DNA of 64,000 nt from Enterococcus mediterraneensis. Lineage in GTDB: Bacteria; Bacillota; Bacilli; Lactobacillales; Enterococcaceae. Shown here one piece after another: positions 33,249 to 42,153 of the stretch; position 1 is the stretch's first letter; the number at the start of each line of letters is the position of its first letter. The notes under the pieces are model-generated. The model saw only the letters and a list, made by a program, of their open reading frames with translations. It was not told the origin of the DNA and did not search any database. The position numbers and the translations under genes are program-made. The stretch covers positions 229,066 through 293,065 of the forward strand of contig NZ_UWOP01000002.1 in the NCBI RefSeq assembly GCF_900604485.1. The letters run 5' to 3'.

Positions 33249-35047
33249 GGGACTGTGACATAAGTCCATAGAAGAAAACCGCAAGAAATGACGAGAAAGC
33301 GTTCATTTCTTGCGGTTTTTTGGGTAAAATAAAAAGGAGCACCGGTTCCCGCCAATGCCCCATCATTTAATCCTGAAAGGACTAAACAAAATGTATACTA
33401 ATTATAACATGAATCAACTCACTTTGGATCTATCTACTTCATTTTCTCCAAAAGAAAATCATGTCGCCGTTTTTATCCATGAACTGGTCGAAGCGCTTCA
33501 GATTAATGACCCCTATCTTTTTGGTCGACCAAGAGAATATGATTTAGGTGCCATGATGAAGGTGGTTCTTTTTGCGTATACGCGAGAAACCTTTACAAGT
33601 CGCAAGATTGAACGCTTAGCTGAAGAAAACCTATATGCTCGCTGGTTGACGCAAGAACGGGTTCCGACTTATCGAACTATCGCCCGTTTTTGTGTATCCA
33701 ACGATGTACAGGAGTTGACCAATAAAGGTTTAGATCAGTTGACAGAGTATCTGCGTGCACGGAATCTGATTGATGATGCGTTGTTTATTGACGGGACCAA
33801 AATCTTGGCGGATGCGAATAAATACAGCTTTGTCTGGAAGAAAAATACGATCCGGTTCGATCAAATGAATCGCGAAAAATTGCTTACTATGATGACGGAA
33901 CTAAGAGAAGCATATGCCCTGAAACAGATTCCCGAAGGGACGACCTTGACCGTAGACATGATAGATGAACTGTTAACACGGATGGAACTGCGTCTGGATG
34001 AACTAGAAAATGAAGTTGAGGCAACGAAACGTCTTTCGCCAAATCCAGCGAAACAACAACGGCGAACGTTGAAAAGCCAAGTACGCAAACTAAATGCAAA
34101 GCGAGAAAAACTTCTGGAACATCAAACGCAGTTTTCTATTTATGGGACTAGAAACAGTTATTCAAAAACCGATCATGATGCGACATTTATGCGCGTAAAA
34201 GAAGACCACATGAAAAATGGCCAACTTAAACCTGCGTATAACCTGCAGATCGCTACATGTAATCAATTTGTGCTCGGCTACGATGTCTTTCAAAACCCAA
34301 CAGACACTAAAACACTGAAACCATTACTGGAAAAAATGAAGACTGCACAAAAGTCCCCTCATTATTTGGTCGCCGATGCAGGTTATGGTTCAGAAAGCAA
34401 TTACCGCTATATAGAAGATGAACTTCCTCAGCATACTGCACTGATTCCTTATGGAACGATGTTTAAAGAACAAAGTAAGAAATGGCAGACAGATGACCGG
34501 AAAGTAATGAATTGGGTTTACGAGCCCAATGAGGACTTTTACATCGACCCCAAAGGGGTACGATTCAATTTTCATGCCTACCGTCAACGAACAGATGCGG
34601 ATGGCTTTGTCCGAGATTTTAAAGAATACCAAGCAGAAAAAACGGATGCGAACCAAGCGCTCATTCCTGAAGCCTTAACCCCAAAGGGGAATCGTAGAAA
34701 GATCACTGTAAACCCGTCTTGGGAGTATCATAAAGAAAAACAAAAAGAACGGTTATCAACGCCTGACATTCAAAAAATATATGGGCGGAGAAAAGTCGAC
34801 GTGGAAACAGTCTTCGGATTTATGCAGGCTTGTTCGGGCTTCACTCGCTACACGGTTCGAGGCTTAGAGAAAGTCAGAAAACAGACGGGTTTACTCATTA
34901 CGGCAATCAATATGATGAAATTGACAAAAATAGGAACTTGAACTACTCAAAATGAATAAAAAAACAAGAAGCACTCGAAAAATCTCATGATTTCCAAGTG
35001 CTCCTTGTTTTTTGGAGAGCGTAACTAGGTAACTTATGTCACGCCTC
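33249..35047 (+). mobile_element. IS1182-family element, about 1.8 kb
   Basis: Inverted ends share GTGACATAAGT (left GGGACTGTGACATAAGT at 33249; right, complemented, GGAGGCGTGACATAAGT ending near 35047). Hairpins lie just inside both ends (AACCGCAAGAAATGA... near 33285; CAAGAAGCACTCG... near 34970). Both would terminate outside transcription entering the element. Edges are accurate to a few bases. Confidence 0.8.
33391..34941 (+). CDS. IS1182-family transposase
   Basis: 516-residue DDE transposase starting MYTNYNMNQLTLDLSTSF. The N-terminal DUF772 domain includes RKIERLAEENLYARWLTQER and VPTYRTIARF. The catalytic core has LFIDGTKILADANKY (first Asp), YLVADAGYGSESNYRY (second Asp) and the C-terminal RRKVDVETVFGFMQACSGFT with the Glu. 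A helical insertion at about 190-250 is rich in Glu and Arg. Intact. CTGAAAGGAC precedes the ATG. Confidence 0.95.
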   Translation: MYTNYNMNQLTLDLSTSFSPKENHVAVFIHELVEALQINDPYLFGRPREYDLGAMMKVVLFAYTRETFTSRKIERLAEENLYARWLTQERVPTYRTIARFCVSNDVQELTNKGLDQLTEYLRARNLIDDALFIDGTKILADANKYSFVWKKNTIRFDQMNREKLLTMMTELREAYALKQIPEGTTLTVDMIDELLTRMELRLDELENEVEATKRLSPNPAKQQRRTLKSQVRKLNAKREKLLEHQTQFSIYGTRNSYSKTDHDATFMRVKEDHMKNGQLKPAYNLQIATCNQFVLGYDVFQNPTDTKTLKPLLEKMKTAQKSPHYLVADAGYGSESNYRYIEDELPQHTALIPYGTMFKEQSKKWQTDDRKVMNWVYEPNEDFYIDPKGVRFNFHAYRQRTDADGFVRDFKEYQAEKTDANQALIPEALTPKGNRRKITVNPSWEYHKEKQKERLSTPDIQKIYGRRKVDVETVFGFMQACSGFTRYTVRGLEKVRKQTGLLITAINMMKLTKIGT

Positions 35048-35054
35048 CTTTAAC

Positions 35055-35234
35055 TTATTTTAACCTTGACTTCAAATCGCTTAGTTCACTACTTAAGATA
35101 TCATTTTGCTCTTTTAAATTTTCAAGATCCTGTTTCAATTGTTCGTCATCTTTTTCATTATGCGATCCTGAGTGCATACCCCTCATCATAAATATCATCA
35201 TTATCGGACATAATAAAAGTAATAACCACTGCAT
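35055..35234 (-). CDS. DUF2933-like small membrane protein
   Basis: 59 residues. A hydrophobic N-terminus rich in Leu, Met and Cys (MQWLLLLLCPIMMIFMMRGM) precedes a His-containing segment (HSGSHNEKDDE) and a coiled-coil tail (LKQDLENLKEQNDILSSELSDLKSRL). Met, His and Cys near the membrane would suit copper binding. Start after AAGGAGTGATGACA. It is the last of three overlapping or adjacent minus-strand genes with lgt, and is a paralogue of its upstream neighbour. Confidence 0.78.
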   Translation of the reverse strand: MQWLLLLLCPIMMIFMMRGMHSGSHNEKDDEQLKQDLENLKEQNDILSSELSDLKSRLK

Positions 35235-35239
35235 TGTCA

Positions 35240-35461
35240 TCACTCCTTAACTAAGTTCTTTAGAGTAGCAACTTCTTCTTTTAATTGCTCAGTTTGGATT
35301 TTTAAACTTGCTATATCATTTTCGGAACCAGTGTGTTTTGAATGATCTTCTCCATGCATATGATGATGCCCAGCATGTCCGTGCCCTTTATGCATAAACA
35401 TCATTGAGATAGGGCAAATTAGTAGTAATAGTAGTGGTAAGAGATTAAGTAATGCTTCCAT
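35240..35461 (-). CDS. DUF2933-like His-rich small membrane protein
   Basis: 73 residues laid out like the next gene: a membrane segment LLNLLPLLLLLICPISMMFM, then a His-rich stretch HKGHGHAGHHHMHGEDHSKH, then a coiled coil (DIASLKIQTEQLKEEVATLK). Ten histidines in 20 residues suggest metal capture at the membrane surface. Its start overlaps the end of lgt by 17 bases, so it is translationally coupled. It is known as a frequent companion of Gram-positive copper-resistance clusters; the mechanism is unproven. Confidence 0.8.
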   Translation of the reverse strand: MEALLNLLPLLLLLICPISMMFMHKGHGHAGHHHMHGEDHSKHTGSENDIASLKIQTEQLKEEVATLKNLVKE

Positions 35462-36248
35462 GTAAATCTTCCTCCTTAGATTTTTTGAGATAGATGTAAG
35501 TTAATATAGAGCCAATTAATAGGACTATGGACAGGACTTGAGCCATTCTCAAGTTTGCTGTTAGCATTAAACTGTCGGTCCGTAATCCTTCAATCCAGAA
35601 TCTCCCGACGGAATATAGTGAAACATAAATTAAAAATATTTGCCCAAAGAACATTCTATTTCTAGACACCAGAAGCAAAATAATGAGTACTCCTATATTC
35701 CATAAAGACTCATATAAAAAAGTCGGATGATGGTAGGCCCCATCAATATACATTTGATCAATTATGAAAGATGGGAGTTTCAGAGATTGCAGGAACTCTA
35801 TGTCTACAATTTCTCCATAGGCCTCTTGATTCATAAAATTTCCCCATCGTCCAATGATTTGTCCAATTACTATACTGGGAGCAACTACGTCAGCAACATT
35901 CCAAAAAGAAAGATTTTTCTTCTTGCAATAAATAACCCCTGTCAATACAGCACCAATTAATCCACCATGTATTGCTAGACCACCTTCCCAAATTTTTAAG
36001 ATACTTAAAGGATCATCAATGTACAAAGGTAATTCAAAAAGTACATAGTATAATCTGGCCGATATAATAGAAACTGGCAATCCATATAACAACAGATCAA
36101 CAATTGTATCCTCAGGCAATGCCGCACGCTTTGCTCTTCTATTAGCAACAAAATATCCGATTATGATCCCAAACACTATGAAAATGGCATACCAATAAAT
36201 AGTAAATGGACCAAACGAAATAAATACTCTGTCGTAGGGTTCTCTCAA
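35445..36248 (-). CDS. lgt: Prolipoprotein diacylglyceryl transferase (accessory Lgt)
   Basis: 267-residue membrane enzyme that moves diacylglycerol from phosphatidylglycerol to the lipobox Cys of prolipoproteins. It has seven hydrophobic segments; the catalytic and signature region is GQIIGRWGNFMNQEAYG, with AIHGGLIGAVLTG upstream and ALYSVGRFWIEGLRTDSL-like VGRFWIEGLRTDSLML near the end. TTG start after GGAAGGAGGG. Being inside a copper island and next to lit, it is probably an accessory second copy (Lgt2) and not the housekeeping gene. Divergent from lit. Confidence 0.93.
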   Translation of the reverse strand: MREPYDRVFISFGPFTIYWYAIFIVFGIIIGYFVANRRAKRAALPEDTIVDLLLYGLPVSIISARLYYVLFELPLYIDDPLSILKIWEGGLAIHGGLIGAVLTGVIYCKKKNLSFWNVADVVAPSIVIGQIIGRWGNFMNQEAYGEIVDIEFLQSLKLPSFIIDQMYIDGAYHHPTFLYESLWNIGVLIILLLVSRNRMFFGQIFLIYVSLYSVGRFWIEGLRTDSLMLTANLRMAQVLSIVLLIGSILTYIYLKKSKEEDLHGSIT

Positions 36249-36403
36249 ATTCTTCCCTCCTTCCTAATGAACTTGTTTTGACTATAGCAGGCTATTATGG
36301 AAATTTTATGTAGACTTTTTGACAGATACATTGGTACACATTTTCTACACAAGTTTTTTTATCATTATATTAAAAGGAGTGATCTAATATAAATATTAAT
36401 TTA

Positions 36404-37018
36404 ATGAAAAAAAGCATGCTATTTCTATTATTTTTTGTCTTTGCTTTATCCCTCGCGATTACATTGACAATCAACTTCCCTGGTTTGCTCAAAATCAATT
36501 TATTCTTTCAAAGCGATATAAATTTTCAAAACTGGAGTAGATCTCAAGTTAATCAAGATTTTAGAAATTTAATGGGCTATTTAAATAATCCTTTTCAAAA
36601 AGAATTGGTTTTTGATAATCTATACGTCTCAGATCGCGGTATAAACCATTTTAAAGATGTTAAATTTTTGTTCCAGCTTAACTATTCATTGCTTCTTTCT
36701 ACGAGTAGCGTTCTTTTATACCTAAACAGGAAAAAATTAGTAACGCGTGATCAAGTCAGAGAAATCACTAGTTTAATCAAGCGGATGATAATATCAGTCT
36801 GTGTAATGGCACTTCTGTTTTTTGATAAAGCATTTGTGCTTTTTCATCAAGTATTTTTTGACAATGATGATTGGATGTTTGACTATCGTACAGATCCAAT
36901 TATCAGTTTTTTACCGGAAACATTTTTCTTTTTATGCTTTTTATTAATTGTAACTATAAGTGTTTCTACTTTGACAACAATTCATCATTTGTTTAATAAA
37001 GAAGAACGTACTTTATGA
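36404..37018 (+). CDS. lit: Lit-like lipoprotein intramolecular transacylase (TIGR01906)
   Basis: 204-residue, four-span membrane protein of the TIGR01906/DUF1461 family. Key segments are FVFALSLAITLTINFPGLL, the extracellular loop with SDRGINHFKDVKFLFQLNYS (His and Asp of the presumed active site), and two later spans, with FFDKAFVLFHQVFFDNDDWM between. Lit moves an acyl chain within diacylated lipoproteins to give the lyso form; a copper-induced Lit2 is known on mobile copper islands. The ATG at 36404 lies 25 bases after the nearest AAAGGAGTG. An in-frame ATA at 36389 is at ideal spacing and could be an unusual or mutated start. Confidence 0.85.
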   Translation: MKKSMLFLLFFVFALSLAITLTINFPGLLKINLFFQSDINFQNWSRSQVNQDFRNLMGYLNNPFQKELVFDNLYVSDRGINHFKDVKFLFQLNYSLLLSTSSVLLYLNRKKLVTRDQVREITSLIKRMIISVCVMALLFFDKAFVLFHQVFFDNDDWMFDYRTDPIISFLPETFFFLCFLLIVTISVSTLTTIHHLFNKEERTL

Positions 37019-37039
37019 ATAGCCTAAGGAGGGATGGTC

Positions 37040-37399
37040 TTGGTCGAACACAAAATACAGGTATCGAATTCAGAGTTAGATGTTTTAAAGTTTATCTGGA
37101 GATATGAACCGGTAACATGTGGTTTAATAACACATGGAATGCAAGAGCGTAATAGTTGGCATCCCTCCACAACAAAAACGTTAATAAGAAGGTTGTTAGA
37201 TAAAAATGTGATCACGTTTAACACTTCAAAAAACCAAAGATACTACACTTCACTGATTAAGAAGCAAGAATTTTTGGAAACCGAAATACAAAGGTTACTT
37301 TCTGGAATGGATGAAGGTTGTATCTCAGAAGTAAGCTACTATTTAAACGGATTGGTTAAACGTTCTGACACGGAGGAATTCAATGATTTCAAAATATAA
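37040..37399 (+). CDS. copY: CopY/BlaI-type repressor
   Basis: 119-residue winged helix protein of the Penicillinase_R family. The DNA-binding domain is VSNSELDVLKFIWRYEPVTC and HPSTTKTLIRRLLDKNVITF. It lacks the C-terminal CXC...CXC hook by which classical enterococcal CopY senses copper; only single Cys residues appear (DEGCISEVSYYL). It may therefore sense copper differently, or be regulated by the downstream two-component system. TTG start at 37040, after AAGGAGG; the ATG at 37034 is too close to that site. It overlaps copA by 17 bases. Confidence 0.85.
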   Translation: MVEHKIQVSNSELDVLKFIWRYEPVTCGLITHGMQERNSWHPSTTKTLIRRLLDKNVITFNTSKNQRYYTSLIKKQEFLETEIQRLLSGMDEGCISEVSYYLNGLVKRSDTEEFNDFKI

Positions 37400-39833
37400 T
37401 CTTTATGGAATGACTTGTGCAGTTTGCGCAACAACAATAGAGAAAAAAATTCATGAGTTGGATGGAGTATATTTCGCTAAAGTTAACTTAACAACTGAGG
37501 TTCTAAAATTGGAATATGATGAAGGTGTTTTGTCTAATCATACAGTTATAACAGCTATTCAAGACATTGGTTATGACGCTGAGATTCGAAAAAAAACTGA
37601 GATAAAGGTATTTGGAATAAGTGGAATGACTTGTGTGTCCTGCGCTAACAAAATTGAAAATGTAGTTAAATCAATGACTTATGTCAAATATGCCAACGTA
37701 AATTTTGAAGCAGAAAAACTCTCGGTAATATCAACTGACCCTTCAGCGGTTGCAAAAATAAGTGATGTTGTCAAAATTCTTGGATATCAGCTATATGCTC
37801 TTTCTGAAGATGAGGAACAAGTAATATATAAAACAAAAGAACAAGAGCAACAGCAACAGAAGCTAAGGCGAAGATTTATCACGTCAATGCTATTTACAAT
37901 TCCTATTATATATGTTGCTAGTGCAAATATACTTGAGTTACCCCTATTTGAAATAATTGATCCTACGACAAACCCTAGTTTTTTTTCGATGACGCAATTA
38001 ATACTTACCGCTCCGGTTATATTGGCCAATAAAGACTATTATAAAATTGGATTTTCCTCACTCATGAAAAAACATCCGAAAATGGACACATTAATTGCTT
38101 TAGGTACAAGTATTGCTTTGTTATACGGCATCTTTGCAACAATACAGATTATATTGGGAAATTATCTCTATACAAAAGAGCTCTACTTTGGAGCATCAGC
38201 AGTGATATTAACGTTAATCAGACTAGAGAAATACCTAGAGTTGGTGACGAAAGATAAGACATCTGAAGCAATACAAAAATTAATGAGGATAACTCCCAAA
38301 ACAGCGAAAACTATCAGACATAATAAGGAACAGACTGTTCCTATTGAATCAGTTTTAGTAGGAGATGTGATCATAGCAAAACCAGGAGAGCGTTTGCCAC
38401 TGGATGGTATTGTAATAAGTGGTAAGTCTTTAGTTGATGAATCTATGCCTACAGGTGAAAATCTTCCTGTTGAAAAGAAAGCTAATGACCGAGTAATAGG
38501 ACCCAGTAAAAATAAAAATGGCGTAATAAGATATGAAACAACTCATATTGGTAAAGACACCACTTTAGCTCAAATAAGCAAACTAGTGGATGATGCACAA
38601 TCTTCGAAAGCTCCAATCGAAAAACTGGCTGATATCATTTCAAGTTACTTTGTATATATCATTATTGTAGTTGCGATTGGATCTAGTCTACTTTGGGTGC
38701 TATCTGGACAAAGTATTTCGTTTTCATTCTCAGTCTTAATTTCAGTTTTAGTTATAACATGTCCTTGTGCATTCGGTTTAGCTACACGGACAGCTATTAT
38801 GGTCGGTATGGGAAAAGGCGCTGAAAATGGTATTTTAATTAAAAGTGGTGAAGCTTTAGAAACAACTCATCACGTAAAAACAATATTATTCGATAAAACT
38901 GGTACGATTACAAAAGGAAAACCTGTGGTAACAGATATAATACTTGCAGAAAATATGGATAGAAACTTTCTCTTGTTTTTAGCGGCCTCTGCTGAAAAAG
39001 CATCCGAGCATCCGCTTGGGGAGGCAATTGTAAAAGAAGCCGAAATCGTGGGGATTGATCTGGTTGAACCTAGTATATTCGAATCTTTCTCTGGATTGGG
39101 CATTAATGCTATATTGAAAGGTACCGAAGTAAGTTTAGGAAATGAAGAGTTCTTTAAGCAGTTGAATATAGACATTAGTAAATTTAAGTTAATTTCAGAT
39201 AATTTAGCATCTAAAGGAAAGACACCAGTGTATATTGCAAATGATCGTATCTTTCTCGGAATAATTGCGATTGAAGACACTATAAAGCCAGCAAGTGCAT
39301 TAGCAATTCAAAAGTTGAATAAACTTGGCCTCAATGTGGTTATGCTCACGGGTGATAATAAACTTACTGCACAGGCAATAGCTAATCAAGTTGGGATCAC
39401 CAACGTTATTAGTGAGGTATTACCTCAAGAAAAGGCCTATTATGTTAAAATGTTGCAGTCAAAAGAACATAGGGTTGCAATGGTAGGTAATGGGATAAAC
39501 GATGCACTTGCCCTCGCTCAAGCGGATATAGGTTTTGTGATGGGTTCTGGTACTGATATAGCGATGGAATCTGCGGATATAATATTGATGAACGACGATC
39601 TGCAATTGCTACTGTTAGCTGTTGACTTAAGCAAAAAAACAATTTGGAATATAAAGTCAAATTTGTTCTGGGCATTTGCTTATAACATGTTAAGTGTTCC
39701 AATAGCGATGGGTATTTTGAACATTTTCGGTGGGCCTTTATTAAGCCCAATAATTGCAGGAGCTGCTATGAGTTTTAGCTCGATATCAGTGCTTTTAAAT
39801 TCACTTCGCTTAAAAAAATTCAAAGTCAAATAG
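37383..39833 (+). CDS. copA: Copper-exporting P1B-1 ATPase (CopA-type), motif variant
   Basis: 816 residues with two N-terminal heavy-metal domains (GMTCAVCA and GMTCVSCA). The actuator is PTGENLPVEK (TGE kept). The TM6 metal motif is CPCAFGLATRTA, the phosphorylation site is FDKTGTITKGKPVV and the HP motif is SEHPLGEAI. The usual GDGINDAPAL hinge is GNGINDALAL here (GGT AAT GGG at about 39487), so an almost invariant Asp is Asn and the Pro is Leu. That Asp helps bind Mg in relatives, so activity may be lowered or altered. Other core motifs and the last two spans look normal. It overlaps copY. Confidence 0.92.
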   Translation: MISKYNLYGMTCAVCATTIEKKIHELDGVYFAKVNLTTEVLKLEYDEGVLSNHTVITAIQDIGYDAEIRKKTEIKVFGISGMTCVSCANKIENVVKSMTYVKYANVNFEAEKLSVISTDPSAVAKISDVVKILGYQLYALSEDEEQVIYKTKEQEQQQQKLRRRFITSMLFTIPIIYVASANILELPLFEIIDPTTNPSFFSMTQLILTAPVILANKDYYKIGFSSLMKKHPKMDTLIALGTSIALLYGIFATIQIILGNYLYTKELYFGASAVILTLIRLEKYLELVTKDKTSEAIQKLMRITPKTAKTIRHNKEQTVPIESVLVGDVIIAKPGERLPLDGIVISGKSLVDESMPTGENLPVEKKANDRVIGPSKNKNGVIRYETTHIGKDTTLAQISKLVDDAQSSKAPIEKLADIISSYFVYIIIVVAIGSSLLWVLSGQSISFSFSVLISVLVITCPCAFGLATRTAIMVGMGKGAENGILIKSGEALETTHHVKTILFDKTGTITKGKPVVTDIILAENMDRNFLLFLAASAEKASEHPLGEAIVKEAEIVGIDLVEPSIFESFSGLGINAILKGTEVSLGNEEFFKQLNIDISKFKLISDNLASKGKTPVYIANDRIFLGIIAIEDTIKPASALAIQKLNKLGLNVVMLTGDNKLTAQAIANQVGITNVISEVLPQEKAYYVKMLQSKEHRVAMVGNGINDALALAQADIGFVMGSGTDIAMESADIILMNDDLQLLLLAVDLSKKTIWNIKSNLFWAFAYNMLSVPIAMGILNIFGGPLLSPIIAGAAMSFSSISVLLNSLRLKKFKVK

Positions 39834-39849
39834 GAAAGGTGATTGTCTC

Positions 39850-40059
39850 ATGACTGAATATTTACAGACCTTATTTATTAGTGGAATGGCTTGTTTAGGA
39901 TGCGCCGGAGAAATTAAGTATGCATTAGAAAAGAATCCCTCAATTTCTGTTAAGAAAGTGAATCTTGAAGAAGGATTGGTAACTATTGCAGCAAAGACAG
40001 ATTTATCAATTAGCGTTATTAATCAATTGTTGGAAAATACGAAGTATAAGGCTTTATAA
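39850..40059 (+). CDS. copZ: CopZ-like copper chaperone (1)
   Basis: 69-residue heavy-metal-associated domain. The metal site is GMACLGCA (Cys-Leu-Gly-Cys) after a first beta strand, followed by the usual beta-alpha-beta-beta-alpha-beta order. It carries Cu(I) to CopA or the repressor. It lies 16 bp after copA with ribosome site GAAAGGTG. It resembles the second copy at 43503 (both end in LLxNTKY), so the two are paralogues. Confidence 0.92.
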   Translation: MTEYLQTLFISGMACLGCAGEIKYALEKNPSISVKKVNLEEGLVTIAAKTDLSISVINQLLENTKYKAL

Positions 40060-40202
40060 GTTTGGTGAATCATCACATTAAATATGGGAATTCTTACGGC
40101 AAGAAAGTTTCTCCATATTCTACTTTTTTCAAATCGGGATGTAGAGAAAAAACAGTCTTTTAAGATTTATGCATTGCTTTTTGTGCATAAATATATGTTG
40201 AA

Positions 40203-41358
40203 TCCAATAGGCGGCTTTTTTCCTGAAGGCGATCCAATCACGGCAGAAGCCGATGATGAAGGTAACTGGGAAGCGACGGTACCAGAACTAACGGAAGGTG
40301 TTACAGTAACAGTCGTAGCTGAATCCGAAGGCAAAGATCCGAGTGCACCAATCACCGTGAGTGTAAACGGTTTAACCGTGGCGGCACCGACGGCTACAAT
40401 AACAGGAAACAGTACCGATGGGTATCCTGTGACGGGGACAGCCGCAGCAAATGCGGCCATTGAAATTTTAAATGAAGCAGGCGATATTGTTGGTAGTACG
40501 ACGGCGGATGACAAAGGTGCTTATACCGTGACCTTAGATCCAGACGATGTGGCGCCAGAAGAAGCTTTGCAGGTAGTGGCAGTTGTGACAGCGGGCGGTC
40601 AAGATTATCGAAGTACAGGCACAACACTAGTGGTTCCTGCAGACGATGTAGAAGATTTGACGGAAACACCAACGATCGACTAGGTAACAGCTGGGGATAC
40701 CACCATCGGTGGTACCGCTGAACCAGGGGCAACCGTGACGGTGACACTTCCTGATGGGACTGAAGTTACCACCGAAACAGATGATGAGGGCAATTGGAGT
40801 GTCAATGTACCTGAATTGTCTGAAGGGGATACCATTACAGTCGTCGCAGACAGTGACGGTAAAGACCCAAGTGATCCAATCAATGTAACTGTCGGAGCAC
40901 TGACTGTTGCCGCACCGACAGCTTCCATCAGCGGAAATAGCACCGATGGTTATCCAGTGATAGGGAAAGCGTCTGCACATGCAATAATAGAGATCTTAAA
41001 TGAGGATAATGAGATTGTTGGTAAAGGTACAGCAAATCACGCTGGTAACTTCATGATTACTCTTAACCCAGAAAATGTGACAGCAGGTGATATCCTAAGA
41101 GTTGTGGCAATTGTAAGAGTAGGTGGGAAAGACTATCGTAGTCAGGCAACCAAAATCGTGGTGCCGAATGATGAATCTGATGGAATAACACCTAATGGTA
41201 ATAACTTAAATGAGAATAACAAAGATGAAAATAATAAATTTTTGCCCAAAACAGGTACCGAGGATTATTGGTATATATCGATTTTAGGTTTAGTTTTATT
41301 TCTTTTTGGTAATGTACTTTGGTATCTGGAACTTAAAAGAAGAAGAAAAGAAAGCTAA
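40203..41358 (+). pseudogene. LPXTG surface protein, truncated and with an amber stop
   Basis: The 5' part of a large surface protein is gone; the frame begins abruptly within a repeat near 40203. Two Ig-like repeats follow (GNSTDGYPVTG and GNSTDGYPVIG mark equivalent points). An in-frame TAG at 40681-40683 lies in PTID*VTAGDTTIGG, probably from CAG. The end has an Asn-rich linker, FLPKTGTEDYW, a membrane helix and KRRRKES, so it would be a sortase substrate. Higher GC and codon usage differ from the AT-rich copper genes around it, indicating separate origin. Confidence 0.88.
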
Positions 41359-42153
41359 TGCCAAATCCTAATTATTTGCAAAAAATGTATTCTCTATTCG
41401 AGCTACAATCTCTTCACTTTCTGGTAAGTGGTAGATAAATTAATTCTGATAACGACATACTAACTTTAAGAGATGAGTATATTACTTTATCCCACTCTTA
41501 ATAGAAGCTAAGAAAAAACTTTAGTTTTGGTGCTTTTAATCATTATTAAATCTAATTGGTTCAAAGGTGTTAACACTAGCCAGCGTCTCCGGATGCTGGC
41601 TTTCACTGTTCAAGATATCACTTTCGCTATCTCTTAAGAGAAAGTGATAGCAATTATTAATCCTAAACATGGGTGTTATATTTTCGAACACTCAGCTTAT
41701 CTAATGCTACATCAAACTTTTCTTATTGTTTGATATATTCTTTTATTGTCGAGTCGTTAAGTACAACCGTACTTACATAATATCCCTCTGCCCAAAATAG
41801 CAGTTCTAAACTTATATTTCATATTAGGATGCTAATCGAATATCATCATAGCACTTCTACCTGTTAGGATATCCATGAAACTCTAAACATATGTTTTGGG
41901 CGGGATACTTAGCGATAGATGTACATGATATGAAATTTAAATTAATTTTACTCCGTTGTAACTGCAAAAGTGCTTTTCTGTTTCTTGTGAGCTAGCTCTA
42001 TATTGATGATAAATAATTTTCTTTCAGTATTTTATAGATCTGATATATTCACTTTATTTGTGCAATAAATTTCCAGTTAGAAGGTTGCCTAATGGAATTC
42101 ATGGACATGATCAGATTATTCTTTGCAGTATTTGTTTTTTTTTAGATTCGCCG
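41359..42153. other. IS-relic region in the copper island
   Basis: No intact gene. Features: a hairpin AGCCAGCGTCT.../...ATGCTGGCT near 41578-41602, an inverted repeat ATCACTTTCGCTATCTCTT...AAGAGAAAGTGATAG near 41617-41650, and the IS200-type transposase relic listed separately. The hairpins could be the ends of that relic. Confidence 0.55.
41670..41990 (-). pseudogene. tnpA: IS200/IS605-type TnpA relic
   Basis: Read on the minus strand in slightly shifting frames: HVHLSLSIPPKTYV, stop, SFMDILTGRSAMMIFD, stop, HPNMKYKF, then FWAEGYYVSTVVLNDSTIKE, YIKQ, stop, EKFDVALDKLSV. This is the HUH (His-x-His) and Tyr (YYVSTV) core of IS200-type transposases with several stops. It is non-functional. 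Confidence 0.85.

Noticed and set aside
34390..34656. Minus-strand frames inside the IS1182 transposase gene
   Set aside because: Shadows of the intact plus-strand transposase; no ribosome site.
40167..40980. Minus-strand frames across the LPXTG relic
   Set aside because: Low-stop shadows caused by the GC-richer repeat DNA; the plus strand clearly encodes Ig-like repeats and LPKTG.
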